In this document: piece after piece, positions 8,421-17,150 of the stretch
Layout of the letters: each line of letters begins with the position of its first letter
Position numbering within the stretch: position 1 is the first letter of the stretch
NCBI GenBank assembly: GCA_028226535.1
Contig: JAOJEG010000003.1
Coordinates: 1 to 63,173, forward strand
Length of the DNA: 63,173 nt
Direction of reading: 5' to 3'
DNA from: Candidatus Pelagibacter sp.
GTDB lineage: Bacteria; Pseudomonadota; Alphaproteobacteria; Pelagibacterales; Pelagibacteraceae
Notes under the pieces: generated by a model
What the model saw: only the letters and a program-made list of their open reading frames with translations
Told to the model about the DNA's origin: nothing
Database searches by the model: none
Made by a program: the position numbers and the translations under genes

Positions 8421-8928
8421 ATTATTACCATTTTCTATCACTTTTATTTTTATAATTATTTTTATATTTTTCTACAAAGGTCTTCAGAATTCAAATATTT
8501 ATACTCCTGAAACAAAAATTAATATTAAAGTTCCATCATTTGATGCAGAGTTGTTTCATGAAAAAAAATTAATTAACTCTTCAGAACTATTTCAAGTAGA
8601 CAAATATTACTTGTTAAATATATGGTCTTCATGGTGTGTTCCATGTAGGCAAGAACATCCTTTGCTTATGAATTTAAGTAAAAACAAAAATATAGAATTA
8701 GTTGGTATTAATTACAAAGATACAAAAATTAATGCTAAAAATTTTTTAACTGAACTTGGCAACCCTTATAAAGAAATAATTTTTGATGATAAAGGTATTA
8801 TTGCAATTGAATGGGGTGCATATGGGGTTCCCGAATCATATTTAATTAAAGATGGAATAATAATAAAAAAATATATTGGACCTTTAAATATAAAATTGTT
8901 TAATGAAATTAATTTTTTAGCAAAATGA
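8410..8928 (+). CDS. ccmG: thiol:disulfide interchange protein CcmG/DsbE
   Basis: A 172-residue membrane-tethered thioredoxin: a hydrophobic N-terminal anchor (about residues 6-22), then the periplasmic domain with active site WSSWCVPCRQEHPLL and the cis-proline loop GAYGVPESYLI. CcmG reduces the haem-binding cysteines of apocytochromes or of CcmH before haem ligation. Its start lies 11 bases inside ccmF and its end overlaps ccmH by 4 bases, consistent with tight co-translation. Confidence 0.93.
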   Translation: MKNKLLPFSITFIFIIIFIFFYKGLQNSNIYTPETKINIKVPSFDAELFHEKKLINSSELFQVDKYYLLNIWSSWCVPCRQEHPLLMNLSKNKNIELVGINYKDTKINAKNFLTELGNPYKEIIFDDKGIIAIEWGAYGVPESYLIKDGIIIKKYIGPLNIKLFNEINFLAK

Positions 8929-9293
8929 AAATATTAAAATTATCTTTAATTTTTTTACTTATTTTTTCTTTCAATAACTTGAAGGCAAACAATGAAGGTA
9001 TAAATATTAAAATTACAAAAAATCTTCGATGTTTAATTTGTCAAGGGCAATCTGTTTATGATTCAGACTCTGAATTTGCGATTAGTATTAAAGCACTAGT
9101 AGATAAAAAATTAGAAGAAGGTTTTTCCGAAAATCAAATTTATGATTTCTTTAAAGAAAAATATGGAGATTGGATTTTGTATGATCCAGAGCTAAATAAA
9201 AACACCTATATATTATGGTTATTACCAATATTTATATTTTTAATTGGAGGTGCAATTATTGCAAAAACTTTTATAATTAAAAAAAATAATTAG
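8925..9293 (+). CDS. ccmH: cytochrome c maturation thiol oxidoreductase CcmH (short form)
   Basis: A 122-residue protein with a signal peptide or anchor, the redox motif LRCLICQGQSV, the helical SDSEFAISIKALV region and a C-terminal transmembrane helix (WLLPIFIFLIGGAIIAKTF). This is the short CcmH/CcmL type without the fused TPR domain seen in E. coli. No separate ccmI (TPR) gene follows, which is unusual for alphaproteobacteria. It is the last gene of the ccm run, 5 bases before the PagL-like gene. Confidence 0.92.
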   Translation: MKILKLSLIFLLIFSFNNLKANNEGINIKITKNLRCLICQGQSVYDSDSEFAISIKALVDKKLEEGFSENQIYDFFKEKYGDWILYDPELNKNTYILWLLPIFIFLIGGAIIAKTFIIKKNN

Positions 9294-9298
9294 CCATT

Positions 9299-9811
9299 AT
9301 GATTTTAAAAAATTTTTTAATAAGTGTTATATTTGTTCTTTTAACTTTTTCAGCTAGTGCTGAAGAAATAAAAGATAATAATTTGGACACTAAATTTAGT
9401 GTTTATTCAGGTATGTTTGATTTTAGTGATGATGGAAAAAAATCAACATTAATAGGTTTTCAACATCAAAATGAAAACCTTAATCGAGATACTTTTTTAG
9501 GCAATATTTCACCGATAACAGGTGCAATGATTACAGCTGATAACGCTGGGTACATCTATACTGGTATTCAAGCTCAATACAAAATTGGAGCATTAAATAT
9601 TACACCAAGTTTTACACCGGGATTATATCACGAGGGTGATGGCAAAGATCTTGGACACATGCTTGAATTTAAAAGTGAAGTTCAATTGTCTGTTGATTTT
9701 TCAAAAAGCTCAAAATTAGGTTTTTCTTATAACCATATATCTAATGCCAGCTTAGGAGATAAAAATCCTGGGGCAAATAGTTATATGTTTAATTTCTTCA
9801 AAAACTTCTAA
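9299..9811 (+). CDS. PagL-like outer-membrane lipid A 3-O-deacylase / acyloxyacyl hydrolase family
   Basis: A 170-residue protein with a signal peptide ending near FSASA and a series of amphipathic beta strands ending in an aromatic residue (FKNF), as in small outer-membrane barrels. The motif FSYNHISNASLGDKNPG matches the PagL His-x-Ser-Asn-Ala active-site segment. PagL removes the 3-O acyl chain of lipid A. The catalytic glutamate that follows the His-Ser pair in Pseudomonas PagL appears to be Asn here, so activity is uncertain. It lies directly behind ccmH, possibly in the same transcript. Confidence 0.68.
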   Translation: MILKNFLISVIFVLLTFSASAEEIKDNNLDTKFSVYSGMFDFSDDGKKSTLIGFQHQNENLNRDTFLGNISPITGAMITADNAGYIYTGIQAQYKIGALNITPSFTPGLYHEGDGKDLGHMLEFKSEVQLSVDFSKSSKLGFSYNHISNASLGDKNPGANSYMFNFFKNF

Positions 9812-9819
9812 TAACAATT

Positions 9820-10971
9820 ATGAATATAAAAGATTGTTATAATTTTAATGACTTTAGAAAATTAGCAAAAAAAAGATTACCATCGCCTATCTTTCATTAT
9901 ATTGATGGTGGAGCAGATGATGAAGCTACTCTTAAAAGAAATACCAACGCATTTAATGACTGTGATTTAATTCCTAATGTTTTGGCAAGTGTAGGCAAAC
10001 CTGATTTATCAACTACTGTTTTTGGTAAAAAAATTGATATGCCATTATTTTTATCACCAACAGCCATGCAAAGACTTTATCACCATGATGGAGATAAAGC
10101 TTCAGCTCGAGCCGCAGAAAAGTTTGGAACCTTTTACAGTATGTCCACCATGGCAAACAATACCATTGAGGAAATTGCTGAAATTTCTAAAGGTCCAAAA
10201 TTATTTCAACTTTATGTTCATAAAGATCAATCAATTACAGACGATTTAATTGAGAGATGTAGAACATCTGGCTATGATGGTATGTGTTTAACAGTAGATA
10301 CACTAGTTGCTGGAAACAGAGAAAGAGATCACAGAACTGGTTTTACAACTCCTCCAAAACTTACACTTCAAAGCTTAATGAGTTTTGCAATGAGACCTGA
10401 ATGGGTTTTTAATTATTTTACTCATAAAAAATTTGAACTATCTAATGTTGCAAAGAAAACAGATAAAGGAACTAATATTGCAAAGTCAGTAATTGAATAT
10501 ATTAATGAACAATATGATCCTGCTATGAACTGGAAGGATGCAGAGTATTGTGTCAAAAAATGGAATAAACCATTTGCATTGAAAGGTGTGATGTCGGTTG
10601 AAGATGCAAAAAGAGCAATTGATATTGGTTGTACTGCTATAATGGTTTCAAATCATGGTGGTAGACAGCTAGATGGCTCAAGATCTCCATTCGATCAAGT
10701 TAAAGAACTTTCGGACGCGGTAGGTGATAAGCTTGAAATTATTTTAGATGGTGGAATTAGAAGAGGAACACATGTTTTAAAAGCTTTAGCCGCTGGTGCG
10801 ACTGCATGTAGCTTTGGAAAAATGTTCTTATTTTCATTAGCTGCAGGAGGCCAACCAGGTGTTGAACGTCTGTTGCAGAATATGCATGATGAAATTAATC
10901 GAAATATGGTATTAATGGGCTGTAAGAATATTAAAGAATTAAATAGATCAAAATTAATTTATAGAAAATAA
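9820..10971 (+). CDS. FMN-dependent (S)-2-hydroxyacid dehydrogenase/oxidase, LldD-like
   Basis: A 383-residue TIM-barrel flavoenzyme. It has the N-terminal block SPIFHYIDGGADDEATLKRN, the substrate segment RDHRTGFTTPPKLT and the catalytic His/Arg motif SNHGGRQLDGSRSP, followed by the FMN phosphate site ILDGGIRRGTHVLKA. It oxidises an L-2-hydroxyacid such as lactate or glycolate to the 2-oxo acid; overall it looks closest to L-lactate dehydrogenase and mandelate dehydrogenase. Its position ahead of an aminotransferase and glcDEF suggests a hydroxyacid utilisation cluster. The substrate cannot be settled from sequence. Confidence 0.88.
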   Translation: MNIKDCYNFNDFRKLAKKRLPSPIFHYIDGGADDEATLKRNTNAFNDCDLIPNVLASVGKPDLSTTVFGKKIDMPLFLSPTAMQRLYHHDGDKASARAAEKFGTFYSMSTMANNTIEEIAEISKGPKLFQLYVHKDQSITDDLIERCRTSGYDGMCLTVDTLVAGNRERDHRTGFTTPPKLTLQSLMSFAMRPEWVFNYFTHKKFELSNVAKKTDKGTNIAKSVIEYINEQYDPAMNWKDAEYCVKKWNKPFALKGVMSVEDAKRAIDIGCTAIMVSNHGGRQLDGSRSPFDQVKELSDAVGDKLEIILDGGIRRGTHVLKALAAGATACSFGKMFLFSLAAGGQPGVERLLQNMHDEINRNMVLMGCKNIKELNRSKLIYRK

Positions 10972-10991
10972 TTAGTTAGGAGAAATAAAAT

Positions 10992-12155
10992 ATGAAATTA
11001 GCATCAAGTTTAGATCGTTTAGGAACCGAGTCAGCATTTAGTGTTTTAGCAGAAGCCAAAAAATTAGAAGCTGCCGGAAATCCAATGATACACTTGGGAC
11101 TTGGTCAACCTGATTTCAAAACTCCAAAACATGTAGTTGAGGCTGCTAAAAAAGCTTTAGACGATGGTCATCACGGATACGTTTTATCTAATGGGATACT
11201 AGAGTGTAGGCAAGCTGTTACAAGATGGATAAAAAAACGTTACAATACAGAAGTAGACCCTGAAAGAATTACAATTATGCCAGGGGGTAAACCTACCATG
11301 CACTATGCTATACAATGCTTTGGAGAACCGGGAGCTGAAATTATTCATCCAACACCTGCATTCCCAATTTATGAGTCTATGATTAACTATACTGGGTCAA
11401 CTGCAGTCCCTTATGATTTAACAGAGGATAAAGATTTAAAATTTAGTGCAGATAAAATTTTATCTTTAATAACTGATAAAACTAGATTGTTAATTTTGAT
11501 TAATCCAAATAACCCAACAGGAAGTTTTGTTGAAAAATCTGAAATCGATAAATTGGCTGAAGGATTAAAAAAACATCCACACGTTACTATTTTAAGTGAT
11601 GAAATTTATAGTAGACAAATTTTTGATGGTAAAGAAATGCCAACATTCTTCAATTATCCAGAACTAAGAGATAGATTAATTGTTCTTGAAGGCTGGAGTA
11701 AGGCTTATTCCATGACTGGCTGGAGATTAGGTTGGAGCTTTTGGCCAGAAAATTTAATTGAACATGTAAATAAATTATTAATTAATAGTGTCTCTTGTGT
11801 TAATGCAGCTGCTCAATTTGCGGGTATAGCTGCTTTAGATGGATCAGATGACTCTATTAATCAAATGATGGAAAAATTTACTCAAAGAAGAAAATTAATT
11901 CATGAAGGCCTAAATAGTTTGCCAGGCATTGAATGTAGTTTACCTGGTGGAGCATTCTATGCTTTCCCTAAAGTTATAGGTACTGGAATGGATGGCTCAG
12001 AATTTTGTAAAAGAGCAATGCATGAAGCTGGTGTTGCGATAGTACCAGGAACTGCTTTTGGTAAAACCTCTAAAGATTATGTAAGATTTAGTTTTGCGGC
12101 TTCTCAAGATAACATTTCTAATGCATTAGAAAATATTAAAAAAATGCTAGGTTAA
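10992..12155 (+). CDS. class I/II PLP-dependent aminotransferase (aspartate-aminotransferase-like)
   Basis: A 387-residue fold-type I aminotransferase. Visible motifs are LGLGQPDFKTPKHV, the NPNNPTGSFV cofactor loop, the Asp/Tyr pair in ILSDEIYSR, the PLP lysine in GWSKAYSMTGWRLGW and the carboxylate-binding Arg in YVRFSFAAS. An AGGAG-like site precedes the ATG. Its place between a hydroxyacid oxidase and glycolate oxidase suggests transamination of the resulting 2-oxo acid, for example glyoxylate to glycine or pyruvate to alanine. Specificity within this family is hard to predict. Confidence 0.88.
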   Translation: MKLASSLDRLGTESAFSVLAEAKKLEAAGNPMIHLGLGQPDFKTPKHVVEAAKKALDDGHHGYVLSNGILECRQAVTRWIKKRYNTEVDPERITIMPGGKPTMHYAIQCFGEPGAEIIHPTPAFPIYESMINYTGSTAVPYDLTEDKDLKFSADKILSLITDKTRLLILINPNNPTGSFVEKSEIDKLAEGLKKHPHVTILSDEIYSRQIFDGKEMPTFFNYPELRDRLIVLEGWSKAYSMTGWRLGWSFWPENLIEHVNKLLINSVSCVNAAAQFAGIAALDGSDDSINQMMEKFTQRRKLIHEGLNSLPGIECSLPGGAFYAFPKVIGTGMDGSEFCKRAMHEAGVAIVPGTAFGKTSKDYVRFSFAASQDNISNALENIKKMLG

Positions 12156-12159
12156 GATC

Positions 12160-13656
12160 ATGACAGAGCTAGCGCTACCCAAAGTTGATAAAAATATATT
12201 ATCAAAGAAGCCTTTAATTGTATCTGATCTTAAAAAAATTATTAATAAAGATAATGTTTTAAGTGATGCAGATGAAATTAAACCATATGAAACAGATGCT
12301 TTAGCAGCTTACAAAAATACACCTCTAGCTGTTGTGTTGCCTGAAAATACACAAGAGGTTAGTGAAATTTTAAAATATTGTAATAATGAAAATATAAAAG
12401 TTATTCCAAGAGGAGCAGGAACTGGATTGTCAGGTGGGGCACTACCTTTAAATGATGCAATTCTTTTAGGACTTGGAAAGTTTAATAAAATTCTTGATGT
12501 TGATTTTAATAACAATTGTGTTGTTACACAACCGGGTGTTACCAACTTATCAATAACTCATGCCGTAAAACACAAGGGATATTATTATGCACCTGATCCA
12601 TCAAGTCAATTAGCTTGTTCAATTGGTGGAAACGTAGCAGAAAACTCAGGGGGTGTTCACTCCTTAAAATATGGCACTACAACAAATAACATTCTAGGTG
12701 CAGAGATGGTTTTGATGGATGGAACTATATGTAGATTAGGTGGAAAAACATTGGATCAAGAAGGTTATGATTTAATGGGACTAATCTGTGGTTCAGAAGG
12801 ATTGCTTGGGGTTATTACTGAAGTAACTGTTAAAATTTTAAAAAACCCTCAAACGGTCAAAGCAGCATTAGTTGGTTTTCCAACAATTGAAGACGGTGGA
12901 AACTGTGTAACTGAAATTATCTCTAGTGGGATTGTTCCTGCTGGAATGGAAATTATGGATAAAGCTTTAATTGATGCAACTGAAAAATTTGCTAAAGCAG
13001 GATATCCAATGGATGCAGAAGTTTTAATGATAGTAGAGCTTGATGGAACTAACTCTGAAGTTGATGGTATGCTTAAAGAAATAGAAATAATTTCAAAAAA
13101 AAATAATTCAAATAGTTTCAAACTTAGTAAAAATGAAAAAGAAAGGATGGCTTTTTGGTCAGGACGAAAAGCTGCTTTTCCTGCATGCGGAGCTATGGCG
13201 CCAGACTATTATTGTATGGATGGATCAATCCCAAGAGGAAAATTATCAGAAATATTAAAAGAAATTACCAGACTTTCAAAAAAGTATAACTTAGCTGTAG
13301 CAAATGGTTTTCACGCAGGTGATGGTAATTTGCATCCCCTTATTTTATTTGATGGAAGTAAAAAAGAGGAATTGAAAAAGACAGAGGAATTTGGAGCAGA
13401 AATATTAAAAGCATGTGTGAAAATGGGAGGTGCATTAACTGGAGAACATGGAGTAGGTATTGAAAAGCGTGAATTGATGTGCGAAGCTTTTAATGACGAT
13501 GATATTCAACAACAATTAGATATAAAAAAATCATTAGATACGAAAAATCTTTTAAATCCAGGAAAAGTTTATCCTATATTAAGAAAATGTGCAGAGGAGG
13601 GGAGAGTTCATGTTCACAGAGGAGAAGAAAAATTCCCAGATCTACCAAGATTCTAA
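12160..13656 (+). CDS. glcD: glycolate oxidase subunit GlcD (FAD-linked)
   Basis: A 498-residue FAD_binding_4 (VAO/PCMH-type) oxidase. The FAD cradle is IPRGAGTGLSGGALP with SIGGNVAENSGGVHS, and the C-terminal domain has GFHAGDGNLHPLILFD and GEHGVGIEKRELM. GlcD oxidises glycolate (or D-lactate) to the 2-oxo acid and passes electrons through GlcE/GlcF to the quinone pool. The neighbours glcE and glcF confirm the three-subunit enzyme. The gene starts 4 bases after the aminotransferase, and its end overlaps glcE by 47 bases. Confidence 0.93.
   Translation: MTELALPKVDKNILSKKPLIVSDLKKIINKDNVLSDADEIKPYETDALAAYKNTPLAVVLPENTQEVSEILKYCNNENIKVIPRGAGTGLSGGALPLNDAILLGLGKFNKILDVDFNNNCVVTQPGVTNLSITHAVKHKGYYYAPDPSSQLACSIGGNVAENSGGVHSLKYGTTTNNILGAEMVLMDGTICRLGGKTLDQEGYDLMGLICGSEGLLGVITEVTVKILKNPQTVKAALVGFPTIEDGGNCVTEIISSGIVPAGMEIMDKALIDATEKFAKAGYPMDAEVLMIVELDGTNSEVDGMLKEIEIISKKNNSNSFKLSKNEKERMAFWSGRKAAFPACGAMAPDYYCMDGSIPRGKLSEILKEITRLSKKYNLAVANGFHAGDGNLHPLILFDGSKKEELKKTEEFGAEILKACVKMGGALTGEHGVGIEKRELMCEAFNDDDIQQQLDIKKSLDTKNLLNPGKVYPILRKCAEEGRVHVHRGEEKFPDLPRF
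13595..13600 (+). promoter_or_regulatory. ribosome binding site fixing the glcE start
   Basis: A perfect AGGAGG lies inside the end of glcD, 9 bases before the ATG at 13610. It favours that ATG over an in-frame GTG at 13589. Such a full Shine-Dalgarno sequence is rare in this window. Confidence 0.7.
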
Positions 13657-14887
13657 TCATCTCAAACCTGATACAGAAATCGTAGTTTCAAACTTAGTTA
13701 AAGATTTTTATAAAAAAAAATTACCAATAAACTTACATGGAATAAATAGTAAAAAATATATTGGTTATAATGTTCAAGCTGCAAAAACATTAGATCTATC
13801 GAATTTAAATGGAGTAATAGAATATTTACCAGAAGAACTTTACATTAAGGTATTAGCAGGAACACCAATTAAAATTATTGAAGATTTATTAGAAAAACAT
13901 AATCAGCAGTTGGCATTTGAACCTTTGGATTTTGGTTATATTAATGATGGTAAGTCTAATAAAGGGTCTGCAGCAGGATGTGTTGCTACCAATTATGCAG
14001 GATCACGTAGATTTAAAGTAGGAAGTGTAAGAGATTTTGTATTAGGTTTTAGAGGAGTCAACGGTAAGGGAGATATTATAAAATCAGGAGGAACAGTAGT
14101 GAAGAATGTAACTGGGTATGATTTATCTAAAGTAGTATCAGGTTCTTTTGGAACTTTAGTTGCACTTACAGAATTGACATTAAAAGTTTCACCAAAAAAA
14201 ACATTTCAAAATACTATTGTTGTATATTTAGATGACGTAAAAATTATTTCTTCTCTTTTTCATAAAATTTTAGGTTCAAGTAATGAAATCTCAGGAGCAA
14301 CCTATATTCCAGATGAACCAAAAAGTAAAAAGTTTGACTTAAATAAAAGTAGAGTTTTTAAATTTAATGATCTTAATAAAGATGGTCCTTTTTTAGCAAT
14401 AAGATTAGAGGGAGATCGAGTATCTGTTCAAGAAAGATTGAAAGATATAAGCAAAGAATTAGAACTTAAAAAATATAAAACATCTATTTTAGACAATCAT
14501 CAATCAGTTCCCTTTTGGACAAAAGTAAATAATTTGGAATTATTCACAAGCACAAAAAATAATTTAATAAGAGCAGTAATTCCCCCATCTAATTCTGAAA
14601 AGTTAATGAAATTTATAGGTAATAAATTTAAGTATTTTATTGATTGGTCTGGATCTTTGTTTTGGATAGAGGTCCCTGATAACGAAGATGATAAAATTGG
14701 ACAAATTAGAGAGTTTATAGGTAATAATGAAGGATATATGACCATCATTATGAAATCAGAAAATTTTGATTTTAAAGAAAAAGTATTTTCAACTGATAAA
14801 GCAAAGTTAATGATATCAAAAAAAATTAAAGAAAGTTTTGACCCTAAGAGCCTGTTCAACCCAGGAAGAATGTATCGAGATATTTAA
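13610..14887 (+). CDS. glcE: glycolate oxidase FAD-binding subunit GlcE
   Basis: A 425-residue relative of GlcD with the second FAD-binding domain of the complex: LAFEPLDFGYINDGKSNKGS, GCVATNYAGSRRFKVGSVRD and SGGTVVKNVTGYDLSKVVSG, the last being the conserved GlcE block. It pairs with GlcD and GlcF at the inner membrane. The ATG at 13610 is chosen because AGGAGG lies 9 bases ahead. This gives a 47-base overlap with glcD in another frame, so expression of the two is probably coupled. Its stop overlaps the glcF start by one base. Confidence 0.92.
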   Translation: MFTEEKKNSQIYQDSNHLKPDTEIVVSNLVKDFYKKKLPINLHGINSKKYIGYNVQAAKTLDLSNLNGVIEYLPEELYIKVLAGTPIKIIEDLLEKHNQQLAFEPLDFGYINDGKSNKGSAAGCVATNYAGSRRFKVGSVRDFVLGFRGVNGKGDIIKSGGTVVKNVTGYDLSKVVSGSFGTLVALTELTLKVSPKKTFQNTIVVYLDDVKIISSLFHKILGSSNEISGATYIPDEPKSKKFDLNKSRVFKFNDLNKDGPFLAIRLEGDRVSVQERLKDISKELELKKYKTSILDNHQSVPFWTKVNNLELFTSTKNNLIRAVIPPSNSEKLMKFIGNKFKYFIDWSGSLFWIEVPDNEDDKIGQIREFIGNNEGYMTIIMKSENFDFKEKVFSTDKAKLMISKKIKESFDPKSLFNPGRMYRDI

Positions 14888-16179
14888 TGCAAACAAATTT
14901 TTCTGACACACAACTAAAAGATAAAGATAATCAATCTACTGAAAAAATTTTTAAAAAGTGTGTTCATTGTGGAATGTGTAATGCCACCTGTCCAACGTAT
15001 GGAATTCTTGGTGATGAATTAGATGGTCCAAGAGGAAGAATATATTTAATTCAGGACATGCTAGAAAATAATAAGAAGCCATCTGAAAAAGTAGTAAAAC
15101 ATATTGATAGATGTCTTTCATGTTACAGTTGTATGACCACTTGCCCTGCTGGAGTAAATTATATGCATGTAATAGATCATGGAAGAAAATACATAGAGAA
15201 AAATTATGAGAGACCTTTTTTTGATAAATTATTAAGGAATTTTTTATCAATAACTCTTCCAAATGTTAGATATTTTAAAGTTGCAAGTTTTTTTGTAAAA
15301 ATTGGGAAACCTTTTAGTTTTTTATTTCCAAAAAAAATAAAAAATATGATTGGATTAATGCCAACGTCTTTTCCAAAAAAACTTCTTAAGAACCAAGAAA
15401 TTTATCGAGCTAAAGGAAAAAAAATAGCAAGAGTTGCCTTGTTAACTGGCTGTGTTCAAAAAGAAATTTCTCCTCAAATAAATGAGTCTACAATAAGGTT
15501 ATTAAATAGACATGGGGTTGAAGTTGTTGTTCCCAAAAAAATTAGATGTTGTGGGTCTCTAAATCATCATCTTGGAAAAAGTGAAGACGCACATACTGAT
15601 TTTACTAACAATATTAACATTTGGTATGAAGAACATAAAAAAGGAAATTTAGATGCAATATTATCCAATACATCTGGTTGTGGAACTACCTTGAAAGATT
15701 ATGGCTTTATTTTTAGAGACGATAAAGATTATAAAGATAAAGCAAAAATAATTTCTAAATTAACAAAAGATGTAACTGAATATTTGTCTGAAAGCTTAAA
15801 ATTAAATATTAAGAAAAAAAATAAAAAATATAAAATTGCTTATCATTCAGCCTGTTCAATGCAACATGGTCAAAATATTCATTCACAACCTTTAGAATTA
15901 TTGTCAAAAACTGAAAACGATATAATGGAAATACCCCAAGGACATTTATGTTGTGGATCTGCTGGAACCTATAATATCTTACAATCTGAGATAGCAACAA
16001 AACTGCTTAAAGATAAAGTTAAAAACATAGAAAGCACTAATCCTGAAATTATTTCAACAGGAAATATTGGTTGCATTACCCAAATATCTAATGGTACCAA
16101 TATTCCAATTTTACACACAATAGAATTATTAGATTGGTACACTGGTGGTCCTAAGCCTAAAATTTTAGAAAGAATATGA
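14887..16179 (+). CDS. glcF: glycolate oxidase iron-sulfur subunit GlcF
   Basis: A 430-residue protein with two N-terminal 4Fe-4S ferredoxin motifs, CVHCGMCNATCPTYG and CLSCYSCMTTCPAGV. Two CCG (cysteine-rich) domains follow, marked by CCGSLNHHLGKS and CCGSAGTYNIL, with GCVQKEISPQ and CSMQHGQN in their usual places. It carries electrons from GlcD/GlcE flavins to quinone at the cytoplasmic face of the membrane. All cluster cysteines are intact and the length is normal. Confidence 0.93.
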   Translation: MQTNFSDTQLKDKDNQSTEKIFKKCVHCGMCNATCPTYGILGDELDGPRGRIYLIQDMLENNKKPSEKVVKHIDRCLSCYSCMTTCPAGVNYMHVIDHGRKYIEKNYERPFFDKLLRNFLSITLPNVRYFKVASFFVKIGKPFSFLFPKKIKNMIGLMPTSFPKKLLKNQEIYRAKGKKIARVALLTGCVQKEISPQINESTIRLLNRHGVEVVVPKKIRCCGSLNHHLGKSEDAHTDFTNNINIWYEEHKKGNLDAILSNTSGCGTTLKDYGFIFRDDKDYKDKAKIISKLTKDVTEYLSESLKLNIKKKNKKYKIAYHSACSMQHGQNIHSQPLELLSKTENDIMEIPQGHLCCGSAGTYNILQSEIATKLLKDKVKNIESTNPEIISTGNIGCITQISNGTNIPILHTIELLDWYTGGPKPKILERI

Positions 16180-17135
16180 TTATGAAAAAAATATTGGTTA
16201 CAAGAAAGTTGCTTAAAGACTGTGAGGATAAAGCAATCAAAGTTTTTGAGGCTAAATTAAATACTAATGATGAACTTTATTCTCAATCAAAACTAATTGA
16301 ATTAAGTCAAGGGTGTGATGCAGTTTTAACTTCTTTAACTGATAAAATGGATGAAGAAACAATTAATAAATTACCTGAGACTGTAAAAGTAATATCAAAT
16401 TTTGCAGTTGGATTTGGAAACATTGACTTAGAAGCAGCAAAAAAAAGAGGTATTGCTGTAACTAATACTCCTGAGGTTTTATCAGATGCTACAGCTGAAA
16501 TTGGAATTCTTTTAATTTTGGGGGCTTGTAGAAGAGCAGCTGAAGGAATTGAAGCTGCTAAAGAAAGTAATTGGAAATGGTCAGCAGATTATTTAATCGG
16601 AAAGCAATTAACTGGCTCTAGATTAGGTATCTTGGGCATGGGAAGAATTGGACAAAAAATTGCAAAAATTGCAAAGTCACTTGGAATGATTATTCATTAT
16701 CATAATCGTTCAAAATTAAGTGACGAAAAAGAACAAGGAGCTATCTATCACGATAGCCTTAAAAGTTTATTTTCAGTTTCAGATGTTTTGTCAATTTGTT
16801 GTCCAGCAACAAAAGAGACAGTGAATTTAATTAATAAAGAAACGGTTGAATATTTCCCAAAAGGGGCGGTAATTACAAATGTTGCCCGAGGAGATATAGT
16901 TGATGATGATGCTTTAATAGATGCTTTGAATAGAAGAAAAATTTATGCAGCTGGGTTAGATGTTTATAAAGGCGAACCAAATTTAAATCCAGGATATTTA
17001 AAAATTAAAAGTGCTTTTATTCTGCCTCATCTTGGAAGCGCAACTAAAGATACAAGAACTGCGATGGCTAATCTTGCAATTGATAATATTGATGAGTTTT
17101 TCAATACAGGTAATTGTAAAAATAAAGTAAACTAA
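16176..17135 (+). CDS. D-2-hydroxyacid dehydrogenase, glyoxylate/hydroxypyruvate reductase type
   Basis: A 319-residue NAD(P)-dependent reductase. The Rossmann motif LGILGMGRIGQKIAK is followed by HNRSK, the basic end of the dinucleotide site that suggests NADPH. The catalytic Arg lies in NVARGDIVDD, the Glu in GLDVYKGEP, and the His in LPHLGSAT. It most resembles glyoxylate reductase (GyaR/GhrB group). Together with glcDEF it could recycle glyoxylate to glycolate or act on hydroxypyruvate. Its ATG overlaps the glcF stop; a second ATG two codons downstream is equally possible. Confidence 0.88.
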   Translation: MIMKKILVTRKLLKDCEDKAIKVFEAKLNTNDELYSQSKLIELSQGCDAVLTSLTDKMDEETINKLPETVKVISNFAVGFGNIDLEAAKKRGIAVTNTPEVLSDATAEIGILLILGACRRAAEGIEAAKESNWKWSADYLIGKQLTGSRLGILGMGRIGQKIAKIAKSLGMIIHYHNRSKLSDEKEQGAIYHDSLKSLFSVSDVLSICCPATKETVNLINKETVEYFPKGAVITNVARGDIVDDDALIDALNRRKIYAAGLDVYKGEPNLNPGYLKIKSAFILPHLGSATKDTRTAMANLAIDNIDEFFNTGNCKNKVN

Positions 17136-17150
17136 CCGAAAAGAAAAAGT

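Noticed and set aside
12309..13121. Antisense open frames within glcD
   Set aside because: They mirror conserved FAD-domain codons and have no signal of their own.
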